DNA of 64,000 bases from Eubacterium nodatum ATCC 33099 (GTDB taxonomy: Bacteria; Bacillota; Clostridia; Peptostreptococcales; Anaerovoracaceae). The translations under genes and the position numbers were made by a program. The notes under the pieces are model-generated. The model ran no database searches, was not told the DNA's origin, and saw nothing but the letters and a program-made list of their open reading frames with translations. Numbering within the stretch: the first letter of the stretch is position 1; every line of letters begins with the position of its first letter. Below, piece by piece: positions 44,900-53,177 of this stretch. The DNA lies in NCBI GenBank assembly GCA_000510425.1, contig AZKM01000019.1, positions 1-64,000 on the forward strand. The letters run 5' to 3'.

Positions 44900-44955
44900 A
44901 AAATTAAAGAGGACAGATCTCCCTTCACTTTATAAAGGAAAATCCGCCCTCACAT
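44900..44955 (-). terminator. Imperfect hairpin after the sigma factor gene
   Basis: GAGGGCGGAT... and ...CTGTCCTC arms form a long imperfect stem on the minus strand, ending in TTTAATTTTTT. It lies just beyond the sigma-factor stop and probably ends that transcript. Confidence 0.45.
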
Positions 44956-44967
44956 ACAGAGTATTTT

Positions 44968-45381
44968 CTACAATAATTTTTCTAAAATCTCTTTGAGCTT
45001 TCTTAAAATTCTATCCTTTCGCCATTGTATAGTCTGATAAGTTACTCCCTTATCTCTTGCAACACTTGATAAAGTTTCATCATTGAAAAACAAGCGTTCA
45101 ATAATATCTCTTTCTTCTGCATTGAGCCTTGATATAGCATTTCTGACTGCTTCAATTATCATCTGAGTTTCCACAATCTTTTCTACATCAACACTCTCAT
45201 CAATAATACTATCCACAAAATGTCCATCCTGATCCAATGATGAAAAAAAGAGCAAGTGGTTTTTTCTGTCCACCTGCTCTAAATACTTTTCATGTTCTCT
45301 TTCCCGCCAGTAGACTTTATATATCTGCTCGCTGACTTTGACCTTTCGCCCATTGACATAAAGGTAATATTCTTTTGGCAT
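44968..45381 (-). CDS. Sigma-70 family RNA polymerase sigma factor of the ICE
   Basis: A 137-residue sigma factor-like protein common in clostridial ICEs. After MPKEYYLYVNGRKVKVSEQIYKVYWRERE comes a linker and a C-terminal region 4 helix-turn-helix: LNAEERDIIERLFFNDETLSSVARDKGVTYQTIQWRKDRIL. Start is ATG 45381, eight bases after GGAGG. These factors are found beside the recombinase and probably drive its expression. It follows the ABC cassette and its terminator. Confidence 0.9.
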   Translation of the reverse strand: MPKEYYLYVNGRKVKVSEQIYKVYWREREHEKYLEQVDRKNHLLFFSSLDQDGHFVDSIIDESVDVEKIVETQMIIEAVRNAISRLNAEERDIIERLFFNDETLSSVARDKGVTYQTIQWRKDRILRKLKEILEKLL

Positions 45382-45421
45382 ATATGCTTCCTCCATTTAT
45401 TTTTTGTCTGCGTTTTAAGAC

Positions 45422-45461
45422 AAAAAAGGAGGACTTCTGCACATAGGCATAAGAAGTCCTC
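45422..45461 (-). terminator. Strong terminator after the ABC exporter operon
   Basis: A perfect 10-bp stem, GAGGACTTCT (45429-45438) and AGAAGTCCTC (45452-45461), with a T-run of six on the minus strand (45422-45427). It lies about 150 bases after the last exporter gene and just upstream of the sigma factor. Confidence 0.85.
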
Positions 45462-45609
45462 GAAAATGGAAGAATTTTATTCTTTCGTTATCTTTATTTA
45501 GTAGTAGTTGAGAATATGTTGAAAAAAGGTGAGTTTAGTATAAATTCAGCTATATATATTGTATATCTCGATTTTTCCATCTACATCACCTCTATTTATA
45601 TTCAAACAT

Positions 45610-47352
45610 CTAAACTACCCATTCTTCAGATTTTCTTCTATTTGTAATAAAATCTCTATATATACCGTCTTTAGACTTCAGTTCAGTATGTGTCCCTATT
45701 TGTTCAATAACTCCATTTTTCAAAACAATTATTTTATCTGCATTTCTTACAGTAGAAAGTTTATGTGCAATAACTATTGTAGTTTTGCCCTTTAATAAAT
45801 TTTTTAATGCAATTAATAATTGCTTTTCATTTTCAGGATCTACACTCGATGTCGCTTCATCAAGAATTACAAATTTACTTTGTTTCAGCATTGCTCTTGC
45901 TATAGATATTCTTTGCCTTTCTCCACCGGATAAATTAGAGCCTCCTTCTTGTAAAATGGTATTGTATCCATCAGGAAGCTTCATAATAAACTCATGGCAT
46001 TGAGCTTGTTTGGCAATATCAATCACTTCTTCGTCAGTAGCATTTGGATTACCAAATTTAATATTGTTTTTTACTGTATCATCAAATAAATATACATCTT
46101 GAAATACAAAGCTAAAATTAGATAAAAGTTGGTCATAATTATATTCTTTGACATTGTTGCTACCAATTTTTACTTCACCTGATTGCACATCCCAAAATCT
46201 CGCCATAAGATTGCATAAAGTTGTTTTTCCACTACCGGAGAATCCGACAAGAGCTGTTGTTTTTCCTTCAGGAATTTTCAAACTTAGATTTTTAAAAAGT
46301 TCACTATCATCATAAGAAAAAGAAACATTTTTCATTTCAATTTCTACTGTGTCAACTTTCGTTTTATTGCCCTCTTTAATTACAGGTAAACTTCTTAAAT
46401 TTATCACGCTATTTAAATTTTGAACTGCAACCCCTTTAATACTTTGCATACTACCTGCTAATTCAAACCCGGAAAAAACTACAAAACTCATAACAATCAA
46501 TATAATAGTTTTAGTCGCATAGATACTTCCTGAAAAATATCTCATTAAAGAACTAAATATAATTACACATATACCTATTTTAAATACCAACAGAAATAGA
46601 AATTGTGTAGGTACTAAAATTTTTTCTACTGCAAAAAAACCTTTACGACTCTCTGTGATACTATCGTTCAATTCTTTAACTGTATTTTCATCTTTTCCAA
46701 ACGCTTTTATTATTCCAATTCCTTTTACATACTCTATTATTTTCGAACTCAAATCCAACTTAAGTCCCAGTAATTTTCCAGTTAAAATATCTGTCTTTTT
46801 TTGTGTTGACATGTTAACTAAGACTCCAACAATCAAAGTTAAGAGGATAATTATAGCTGTTATTAAATCATATGGAAGAACAAATAATACCATTATCATT
46901 GTCTGTATTGTTCCAACAAGCATTTGCTCAATGATTAAAACTCCAACTGTTTCAAGTTCTCCTATAACAGTTGATAATCCGCCTGATACATTTCCCAAAG
47001 AATTTGTACTGAAATATCCCATATTTACATTCTTAAGGCGATCGCCTATATACAGTCTGTTTTCAGCACCTAAGCTATAAGAAGCAATGTATTTATTCCT
47101 ATCTGCCAAATAACCAAATAAAATTTTTCCAACTACGCTCATTGTTGCAATTGCAAAAACAGTATAAATATCCTTAATTACAATGCTTTGACCGTTAAAA
47201 ATACTTTCACAAATTTTCATTAAGCAAAAGAGAATAGCACCTAAAGAAACCCCTTCAAATATCCCTTTTATTACATCAAAGATGAGCATTTTGGTTATTT
47301 TTTTAGAATATGAACCAGAAACCTCGTACAAAGTTTTTAATAATTCTCTCAC
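45610..47352 (-). CDS. ABC exporter half-transporter (second of a pair)
   Basis: A 580-residue half ABC exporter with an N-terminal six-helix membrane domain and a C-terminal ATPase: Walker A VGFSGSGKTTL, signature NLSGGERQRISIARAML, Walker B FVILDEATSSVD. Start is GTG 47352 after GAGGTG, one base after the stop of the companion gene. Such heterodimeric pairs with a TetR regulator often export drugs, peptides or siderophores, or import siderophores (YbtPQ type). The substrate cannot be told. Confidence 0.92.
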   Translation of the reverse strand: MRELLKTLYEVSGSYSKKITKMLIFDVIKGIFEGVSLGAILFCLMKICESIFNGQSIVIKDIYTVFAIATMSVVGKILFGYLADRNKYIASYSLGAENRLYIGDRLKNVNMGYFSTNSLGNVSGGLSTVIGELETVGVLIIEQMLVGTIQTMIMVLFVLPYDLITAIIILLTLIVGVLVNMSTQKKTDILTGKLLGLKLDLSSKIIEYVKGIGIIKAFGKDENTVKELNDSITESRKGFFAVEKILVPTQFLFLLVFKIGICVIIFSSLMRYFSGSIYATKTIILIVMSFVVFSGFELAGSMQSIKGVAVQNLNSVINLRSLPVIKEGNKTKVDTVEIEMKNVSFSYDDSELFKNLSLKIPEGKTTALVGFSGSGKTTLCNLMARFWDVQSGEVKIGSNNVKEYNYDQLLSNFSFVFQDVYLFDDTVKNNIKFGNPNATDEEVIDIAKQAQCHEFIMKLPDGYNTILQEGGSNLSGGERQRISIARAMLKQSKFVILDEATSSVDPENEKQLLIALKNLLKGKTTIVIAHKLSTVRNADKIIVLKNGVIEQIGTHTELKSKDGIYRDFITNRRKSEEWVV

Positions 47353-47353
47353 T

Positions 47354-49066
47354 TTAAATCACCTCAATTTCCTTAGCTTCTGTATATACATCCCACATTT
47401 CTCTATACCTGCCATTTAATTCAAGTAATTTTTCATGAGAACCTTCCTCAACAATATTTCCGTTATCTACTACTATAATTTTATTAGCCTTTACAATAGT
47501 TGAGAGCCTGTGAGCAATCATAATAACTGTCTTATCTTTAATCAATGCATCAATTGATTCTTGAATAATAGCTTCATTATCTGGATCTGAATATGCAGTT
47601 GCTTCATCAAGCAATACAATCGGACTATTTTTAAGAAAACTTCTCGCAATTACAATTCTTTGTCTTTCTCCGCCTGAAAGACTTGAACCTCCCTCCCCTA
47701 CAACCGTTTCATATCCATTAGGGAGATTCATAATAAAATCATGACAACTTGCTTTCACACAAGCTTCTTTGATTTCATCCATGCTTGCATCTTCTTTTGC
47801 TACTCTTAAATTCTCTAAAATAGTTTTATTAAAAAGAAAATTTTCTTGAGATACATAGGTGATAAGTTCCATATTTTGTTTCAATGGCATGTCGTTAAGG
47901 TCAACATCTCCTATAAGAATTTTGCCTTTGTCAATGTTCCAAAAACCAGCTATTAACTTTGCAATTGTTGACTTTCCTCCACCGGAATCCCCAACTATTG
48001 CGGTAAGCTCCTTTTCATTTGCTTTAAATGAAATATTATTTAATACATTTTTAGACTCATCATATGCAAATGATACATTTTGAAACTCTACATCATATGA
48101 TTTTATATGTTTTAGTTGTTTTGCTCGCTCAAGATCAGGAATTTCCATAACTTTATTTATTTCTTTCATCACAATCTTTATATTTGCCATAGTTTCCAAA
48201 TGGCTCATTGCTTTTATAAGAGGTTTATATGAAGCGTAAGACAATAAAATACACATAATTAGTAAACTCATTTCTACGCTTCCTTGCATAAATAAATATA
48301 ATGATGTTGGTAAAACAAAAATCATCGTTGCAGGTATAGTTTCCATTGCCCCAGTCATCGAAAAGCAAACGCTTAAATACCAATCAAGCATTGCCTTTTT
48401 ATTTTCATTAACCGTATCTTTAAATTTTCCAAATGACGATGCTGACTTATTAAATGCTTTAATGACCTTAATACCATTAACATATTCCACCATTGTAGTA
48501 TTCATAGCCTTAGATGCTTCTTGGTACCTTTTTGATTTTTCTTCATACCCCCTCATCATCATCATAAAAAATAGCAAACCAAGTGGAATCGTAAGTAAAT
48601 TAGCTACTCCTATCCTCCAATCCATAATAAAAATTATTACGACTAATACAATTGGTATAAGTAAATTTGCAATTACCTCTGGGATTACATGAGCAATAGG
48701 CTGTTCCATCTTGTCAAGCGTTTCTACCATAAATTGTGACCATTGACCGCTACTTCTTTTTTCAATCTCTCCCATGGAAATTTTACTTAGCTTATCAACT
48801 AATTTTTTTCTTTTTCCCTCAATTACTCTATATGCTAAATTGTGAGAAATAATGGTTGAAAGCTCATGAAATAATATACTGCCTAAAAGCCCAACCAACA
48901 CTGCTAATATATATGGAATATAAGCACCTATTTCTACTTTTCCTTCAACAATATTGTTAATAATATTTGCAACTGAAAAGTAAGGAACAACATCTAAACC
49001 AACTCCTATTATTGCAATTAAAGCAGATGTAAATACTTTTCCCTTATGCTCTTTTAATACTTCCAT
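47354..49066 (-). CDS. ABC exporter half-transporter (first of a pair)
   Basis: A 570-residue half ABC exporter paired with the following gene. The membrane domain (about residues 1-320) starts with VFTSALIAIIGVGLDVVPYF; the ATPase has Walker A VGDSGGGKSTIAKLI, signature SLSGGERQRIVIARSFL and Walker B IVLLDEATAYSD. ATG 49066 follows GAAGG. The ECF ATPase gene ends 3 bases before it, so one operon carries both. Confidence 0.92.
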   Translation of the reverse strand: MEVLKEHKGKVFTSALIAIIGVGLDVVPYFSVANIINNIVEGKVEIGAYIPYILAVLVGLLGSILFHELSTIISHNLAYRVIEGKRKKLVDKLSKISMGEIEKRSSGQWSQFMVETLDKMEQPIAHVIPEVIANLLIPIVLVVIIFIMDWRIGVANLLTIPLGLLFFMMMMRGYEEKSKRYQEASKAMNTTMVEYVNGIKVIKAFNKSASSFGKFKDTVNENKKAMLDWYLSVCFSMTGAMETIPATMIFVLPTSLYLFMQGSVEMSLLIMCILLSYASYKPLIKAMSHLETMANIKIVMKEINKVMEIPDLERAKQLKHIKSYDVEFQNVSFAYDESKNVLNNISFKANEKELTAIVGDSGGGKSTIAKLIAGFWNIDKGKILIGDVDLNDMPLKQNMELITYVSQENFLFNKTILENLRVAKEDASMDEIKEACVKASCHDFIMNLPNGYETVVGEGGSSLSGGERQRIVIARSFLKNSPIVLLDEATAYSDPDNEAIIQESIDALIKDKTVIMIAHRLSTIVKANKIIVVDNGNIVEEGSHEKLLELNGRYREMWDVYTEAKEIEVI

Positions 49067-49069
49067 CTT

Positions 49070-50485
49070 TTACCTTCTTTCACTAAATCCGTATATTTCT
49101 CCATCAGATATTTCAAATAATTTGTTACAAGCGTTATCAATTAGCTCTTTATCATGCGTTACAATAAATACTATTTTATTTTTTGAGAACTCTTTAATAA
49201 CTTCACTTATTTGCATCATATTCAAATAATCTAAACCACTCGTCGGCTCATCTAAAATAATAATTTCTCTATTCATTAACATACCAACTGCTACAGCCAG
49301 TCTTTGCATTTGTCCGCCTGACAAACACATAGGATGTCTATTTTTCATTTTTATCAGTTCTAATTTAGTTAAGATACTATCTATTTGTTCTTTATCAACG
49401 CTTGAATCAAACAAAGTGAATTCATCCATCAAACTCTCGGAAAATAATTGATGAATCACATCCTGCATCACCATATAGCAAAGCGTTCTTCTTTTTTTGT
49501 ATTTATAAAGACTACCATTATAGCTTATAGTCCCAGCATTTTCTTTTAATAAACCACATATGATTTTCATCAATGTAGTTTTTCCTTGCCCATTTTTACC
49601 GGTAATTGCTATAATATCTCCCTTGTTAGCAGAAATATTCATATTTTTCAAAACACATTTATGATTATTCCTATAATTTAAATTTGATATTACAAACTCA
49701 TCTGTTTTATGAAATTCAATTGGATTTACAAAATCAATATTATCTTTTTTTGTAAAGGCTCTCAGCCCCATTCCTTTTCTCATTTTATTATCAATCAGAG
49801 AAAATTCTGTATTTGAAAAAATATGTTTCACCTTTCCATCTTCTAAATAAATTGCTTTATCAATTAAATCAACAAGAAAATACAATCTATGTTCAGATAT
49901 AATAATTGTCTTACCTTGTTCTTTAAGTTTAATAAGCATTTCTCTCATTTTTTCAATGCCACACTCATCAATATTTGCAGAAGGTTCATCAAACACATAT
50001 ATCTCCGGATTTGTAGCGTATACAGAAGCAACTGCAAGAATCTGCTTTTCTCCGCCTGACAATTCAAATACATTCCTATTTTTTAAATTCTCTATATCTA
50101 ATTCATTTATCGTGTTTTGAACTTTAGCCTTTATTAAACAAGGTTCTATCCCCATATTTTCTAATCCAAATGACAATTCTCCATCAGAATCCAAATTAAA
50201 AAATTGTGTTTTGGGATTTTGAAATATAGAACCAACTTTTTCAGCTATTTCAAATGTTTCCATCTCTCTTACTGATTTATTGTAAATTGTAACCTTACCT
50301 TGATAATTGCCCTCAATAGCATGTGGAATTAAACCGTTTATCATTTTTAATATAGTAGTTTTTCCACATCCACTTTTTCCGCACAATAAAACAAATTCAC
50401 CTGCTTTGATTTCTATATTTAAATCACTTACTTGTATCTCATCTCCTGCTTTGTACGAGAAGAATACTTTTCTCATTTCAATCAT
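49070..50485 (-). CDS. ECF transporter ATPase with two fused ABC domains
   Basis: A 471-residue energising subunit with two tandem nucleotide-binding domains: Walker A LLCGKSGCGKTTILK and ITGKNGQGKTTLMK; signatures ELSGGEKQILAVA and CLSGGQMQRLAVA; Walker B EIYVFDEPSAN and EIIILDEPTSG. The single-chain EcfA1/A2 arrangement fits a dedicated ECF module. I use ATG 50485, after AGAGGTG; the ORF can be read from 50512. It follows EcfT. Confidence 0.92.
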   Translation of the reverse strand: MIEMRKVFFSYKAGDEIQVSDLNIEIKAGEFVLLCGKSGCGKTTILKMINGLIPHAIEGNYQGKVTIYNKSVREMETFEIAEKVGSIFQNPKTQFFNLDSDGELSFGLENMGIEPCLIKAKVQNTINELDIENLKNRNVFELSGGEKQILAVASVYATNPEIYVFDEPSANIDECGIEKMREMLIKLKEQGKTIIISEHRLYFLVDLIDKAIYLEDGKVKHIFSNTEFSLIDNKMRKGMGLRAFTKKDNIDFVNPIEFHKTDEFVISNLNYRNNHKCVLKNMNISANKGDIIAITGKNGQGKTTLMKIICGLLKENAGTISYNGSLYKYKKRRTLCYMVMQDVIHQLFSESLMDEFTLFDSSVDKEQIDSILTKLELIKMKNRHPMCLSGGQMQRLAVAVGMLMNREIIILDEPTSGLDYLNMMQISEVIKEFSKNKIVFIVTHDKELIDNACNKLFEISDGEIYGFSERR

Positions 50486-50498
50486 TAAATTCACCTCT

Positions 50499-51188
50499 CT
50501 AATACAAAACATTACCGATTAACAAATATAAGACTGCTAAAAAACTTGCACCAATAACAAAAACATCAATCACCTGAATTGACGATTGAATTTCATATGT
50601 TCTTTTAGCAGGGTTATCAATTCCACGAGCTATAATTGCTTGACTTAATTCTTCTGCCGTATTCGATGCCGAAACCATTAAAGGCATTAAAGCAAACTTT
50701 ATTTTTTTAATTCCCTTTATATTTCTCAACTTTAGTGCATCTGAAATATGGTGTCGTTCCTCTTTAAGTGCAGGGAAATACCTCATGCTAATTACCAGTG
50801 CAATAATAAGTGCCTTAGGAAACTTAATTTTTTCTAAGGCTTGCATCAACATTCGTATCGATGTAGTTTGTATTAACATCTGAGCAGCTAAATAACAAGG
50901 AGTTAATTTGATAACAGTAACAATAAGAATGTTAAAATTAGCCACCAAAACTTCAGGCATTATAGGGAAAAGTTGATACTCAATTATGCTTACAAAAGCA
51001 TAATTGAGTACTGCTGTAAATATTTTGTTACCAATCCCAAGTAAAAATGAAAGTAACATAAGTATGACAGTAAAAGCAGTTACAACAATGTATTTTCCTG
51101 TAGAAAAAACACAAATACTTGTTGATAATAGTAAAATTATCTTAGCCCTATCGTCTAACTTAATTACTCCATTTGGGATAACGCCCAT
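50499..51188 (-). CDS. ecfT: ECF transporter transmembrane subunit EcfT
   Basis: A 229-residue membrane protein of the CbiQ/EcfT family with about five helices and the conserved coupling segments around ARGIDNPAKR and ALIIALVISMRYFPALKEE. Its ATG overlaps the stop of the S-component gene by 1 base. It couples the S component to the ATPase. Confidence 0.88.
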   Translation of the reverse strand: MGVIPNGVIKLDDRAKIILLLSTSICVFSTGKYIVVTAFTVILMLLSFLLGIGNKIFTAVLNYAFVSIIEYQLFPIMPEVLVANFNILIVTVIKLTPCYLAAQMLIQTTSIRMLMQALEKIKFPKALIIALVISMRYFPALKEERHHISDALKLRNIKGIKKIKFALMPLMVSASNTAEELSQAIIARGIDNPAKRTYEIQSSIQVIDVFVIGASFLAVLYLLIGNVLY

Positions 51189-51781
51189 TATATAAGCCCC
51201 GCCTTCTCAAAATGTTTTTTTAGAATAACCTTACCTATAATTCCACCTATCATTCCTACAACAAAAGCTAAAGCCAAACAGCCTATCAAAGAACCAATAG
51301 AAATCATGTTTTTTAACTGACTAACATATTTAGGATCCATCCCCATATCAATAATTGATTTCATGTAGCTTTCTTGGAATAACCACATTGGAAGCGGAGA
51401 GCCTATAAACCCCATTGCTAAAATTCCTGATGATATTACCGCTCCTTTTACACTTTTATATCCTGTTATTGCTCTTGTAATTTCAGCTAATACTCCAACA
51501 ATTGCAAAGCTCATCAACATTGTCCATGTACATTCACCTGATATAAAATATATAAGTCCAGTTATCAAAGAAAGTAATAATGCTGTTCCTCTTTTAGGTA
51601 CTTTTGTAACCAAAAACATATAAACAAAGCTGCACACAAGTCCTGCTATTGATGGCCATAGCAACCATATTATTGGAGAAAACATTGCTAAAACCATTGT
51701 TAGCAATGAAACAACCATATATATAGTCGAAAAAATTCCTATATTGACTAAATCTTTTATTTTTAATTTGTTTTCATTCAT
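51188..51781 (-). CDS. MptD family putative ECF substrate-binding (S) component
   Basis: A 197-residue integral membrane protein with about six helices. The pattern KIKDLVNIGIFSTIYMVVS at the start and GECTWTMLMSFAIVGVLAE in the middle resembles the MptD family of S components, whose substrate has not been established. It is first in the operon, before EcfT and EcfA. It probably gives substrate specificity to the uptake part of the cassette. Confidence 0.85.
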   Translation of the reverse strand: MNENKLKIKDLVNIGIFSTIYMVVSLLTMVLAMFSPIIWLLWPSIAGLVCSFVYMFLVTKVPKRGTALLLSLITGLIYFISGECTWTMLMSFAIVGVLAEITRAITGYKSVKGAVISSGILAMGFIGSPLPMWLFQESYMKSIIDMGMDPKYVSQLKNMISIGSLIGCLALAFVVGMIGGIIGKVILKKHFEKAGLI

Positions 51782-51845
51782 TTTTATTGCCTCCGTTATT
51801 TAGTAAATAATTTTTAGTTCTGTTTACTTCCCCTAAAAATGCAGA

Positions 51846-51866
51846 AAATCGGGATTAACCCGATTT
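51846..51866 (-). terminator. Hairpin between tetR and the transport operon
   Basis: AAATCGGG (51846-51853) pairs with CCCGATTT (51859-51866), loop of 5; on the minus strand TTTTC follows. It lies after the TetR stop and before the S-component start, and may terminate or attenuate read-through from tetR. Confidence 0.6.
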
Positions 51867-51901
51867 CAAAAGTCTTTTATATAATTACTCTGTTTATGTT
51901 T

Positions 51902-52513
51902 TCATTTAATAATCCTCCCCCATCCAAAATTCATCGCAGCCTCCATCATGCTAATAAAATTCAAGGCGTTTTTATAAGAATATTGATGCGTTATTATCTC
52001 AAATAAGGGAGTACAAGCCATCGTGTAAAGTATGTGAAGTTCATCATCATTCAACTCATTCACTTCAATCTCTTTTTCTTTTAAAGCTTCAATCAGTTTC
52101 TTTGCTCCTTGAACTTCTAAATTCACCAAATCATTACGAATAAATTCGTATTCAGTACCTTGCGAACAGTTAAAAAGCAAATTAAACACAGAAAAATTCT
52201 GATAAATAAACCTTAATAATTCTTCGTTGCTATTATCAGACTTTCTTTCAAAACACTCCAATCCATTTAATTTAATTTCATTTATTGCCTGATTTGTAAG
52301 TTCTTTATTTCTTGTGTATAAATGGTTTAATATTGGACTCACAATAGCCTTAAAAATATCTTCTTTAGACTTAAAGTGTTTATATATTGCACCCGGTGTA
52401 ACTCCCGCATTTTTAGCAATTACTCGCACAGATGCCTGTTCAAATCCATGCTCTGTAAACTCATCATTTGCACTCTGTAAGATTTTTTTAATTGTAGCTT
52501 CTTTGTTCCTCAC
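51902..52513 (-). CDS. TetR/AcrR family repressor of the transport cassette
   Basis: A 203-residue regulator: N-terminal helix-turn-helix (KILQSANDEFTEHGFEQASVRVIAKNAGVTPGAIYKHFKSKEDIF) and a variable ligand-binding domain. The start is GTG 52513 after AGAGGTG. It is transcribed ahead of and in the same direction as the ECF/ABC genes, with only a hairpin between, so it probably represses its own operon. An inverted repeat lies over its promoter. Confidence 0.92.
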   Translation of the reverse strand: MRNKEATIKKILQSANDEFTEHGFEQASVRVIAKNAGVTPGAIYKHFKSKEDIFKAIVSPILNHLYTRNKELTNQAINEIKLNGLECFERKSDNSNEELLRFIYQNFSVFNLLFNCSQGTEYEFIRNDLVNLEVQGAKKLIEALKEKEIEVNELNDDELHILYTMACTPLFEIITHQYSYKNALNFISMMEAAMNFGWGRIIK

Positions 52514-52554
52514 TAATTTTTCACCTCTATCTAAGATAACAGTGTTTACTATAT

Positions 52555-52582
52555 GTTAGCATAATCTAACTAATGATGTCAA
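52555..52582 (-). promoter_or_regulatory. tetR promoter with inverted-repeat operator
   Basis: Minus-strand TTGACA (52577-52582) is a consensus -35; a weak -10 lies about 18 bases on. GTTAG (52555-52559) and CTAAC (52566-52570) form an inverted repeat with a 6-base centre between the two boxes, a likely TetR operator about 45 bases before the GTG start. Confidence 0.55.
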
Positions 52583-52655
52583 CCCTCAAAAATTCATGTA
52601 TTTTTTATTTCTAAAACTATGGTATAATATAATTATAAATTCAAAACTTGCTTAA

Positions 52656-52756
52656 TGCTTGCTGCCTTAATCATTCTTTTGTAGCAAGCACAGTAAGTGT
52701 ACGGACACTTACGGAAAATTTGATGAAGCAGCCCTTTGGGATCTGCTTCTTTTTTT
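52656..52756 (+). other. Candidate oriT region
   Basis: Three dyads lie just upstream of mobC: TGCTTGCT (52656-52663) with AGCAAGCA (52683-52690); GTAAGTGT (52693-52700) with ACACTTAC (52705-52712), a perfect 8-bp repeat around ACGG; and GAAGCAG (52725-52731) with CTGCTTC (52743-52749) followed by seven T. A further AGGG/CCCT dyad lies near 52777. This layout next to mobC and relaxase is that of an origin of transfer; the nick site is not identified. Confidence 0.6.
52725..52756 (+). terminator. Terminator-like hairpin in the mobC leader
   Basis: A 7-bp stem followed by seven T, about 65 bases before the mobC start. As a plus-strand terminator it would attenuate mobC-relaxase transcription; it may also be part of oriT. 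Confidence 0.6.
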
Positions 52757-52821
52757 ATCAATTTTTGACTTGTTAGGGAGAACCCTAAGACCCCGAAATA
52801 CATCTAAAGGAGGAATTACCT

Positions 52822-53172
52822 ATGGCAAATAGAATACGAAATGAAAGACTTGAAATTAAATTGACCGAAGAAGAAAAGACTCTTTTTGAAGAGAAACGAA
52901 AACTTGCGAAGTGCAGAAATATGAGCCATTTTATCCGCAAATGCGTTTTAGAAAAGGAAATATATCAAGTAGATTTAGAACCTTTCAGAGATTTACAAGG
53001 CTTGCTTTCCAATGCTACAAACAACATCAATCAGATTGCAAAGCGAGTTAATTCAACAGGCATAATCTATAAAGAGGACATCAATGACATAAAAAAAGAG
53101 ATTGAACATTTCTCAAAAGAGCTATGGCAAATTCATTCGCTGCTGCTCAACAGGACTTCGGGAGGTGATTAG
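52822..53172 (+). CDS. mobC: MobC-type relaxosome accessory protein
   Basis: A 116-residue protein with an N-terminal ribbon-helix-helix type region (ERLEIKLTEEEKTLFEEKRKLAKCRNMSHFIRKCVLE) and the conserved NATNNINQIAKRVNSTG of the bacterial MobC family. Binds oriT and aids strand opening for the relaxase. ATG 52822 follows AAAGGAGG. It precedes the relaxase by 5 bases, both on the plus strand, against the general orientation of the window. Confidence 0.93.
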   Translation: MANRIRNERLEIKLTEEEKTLFEEKRKLAKCRNMSHFIRKCVLEKEIYQVDLEPFRDLQGLLSNATNNINQIAKRVNSTGIIYKEDINDIKKEIEHFSKELWQIHSLLLNRTSGGD

Positions 53173-53177
53173 TTTTT

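Noticed and set aside
44530..44960. Possible tRNA or structured RNA between recombinase and sigma factor
   Set aside because: No cloverleaf or conserved T-loop could be found on either strand; only a weak small ORF and a terminator-like hairpin.
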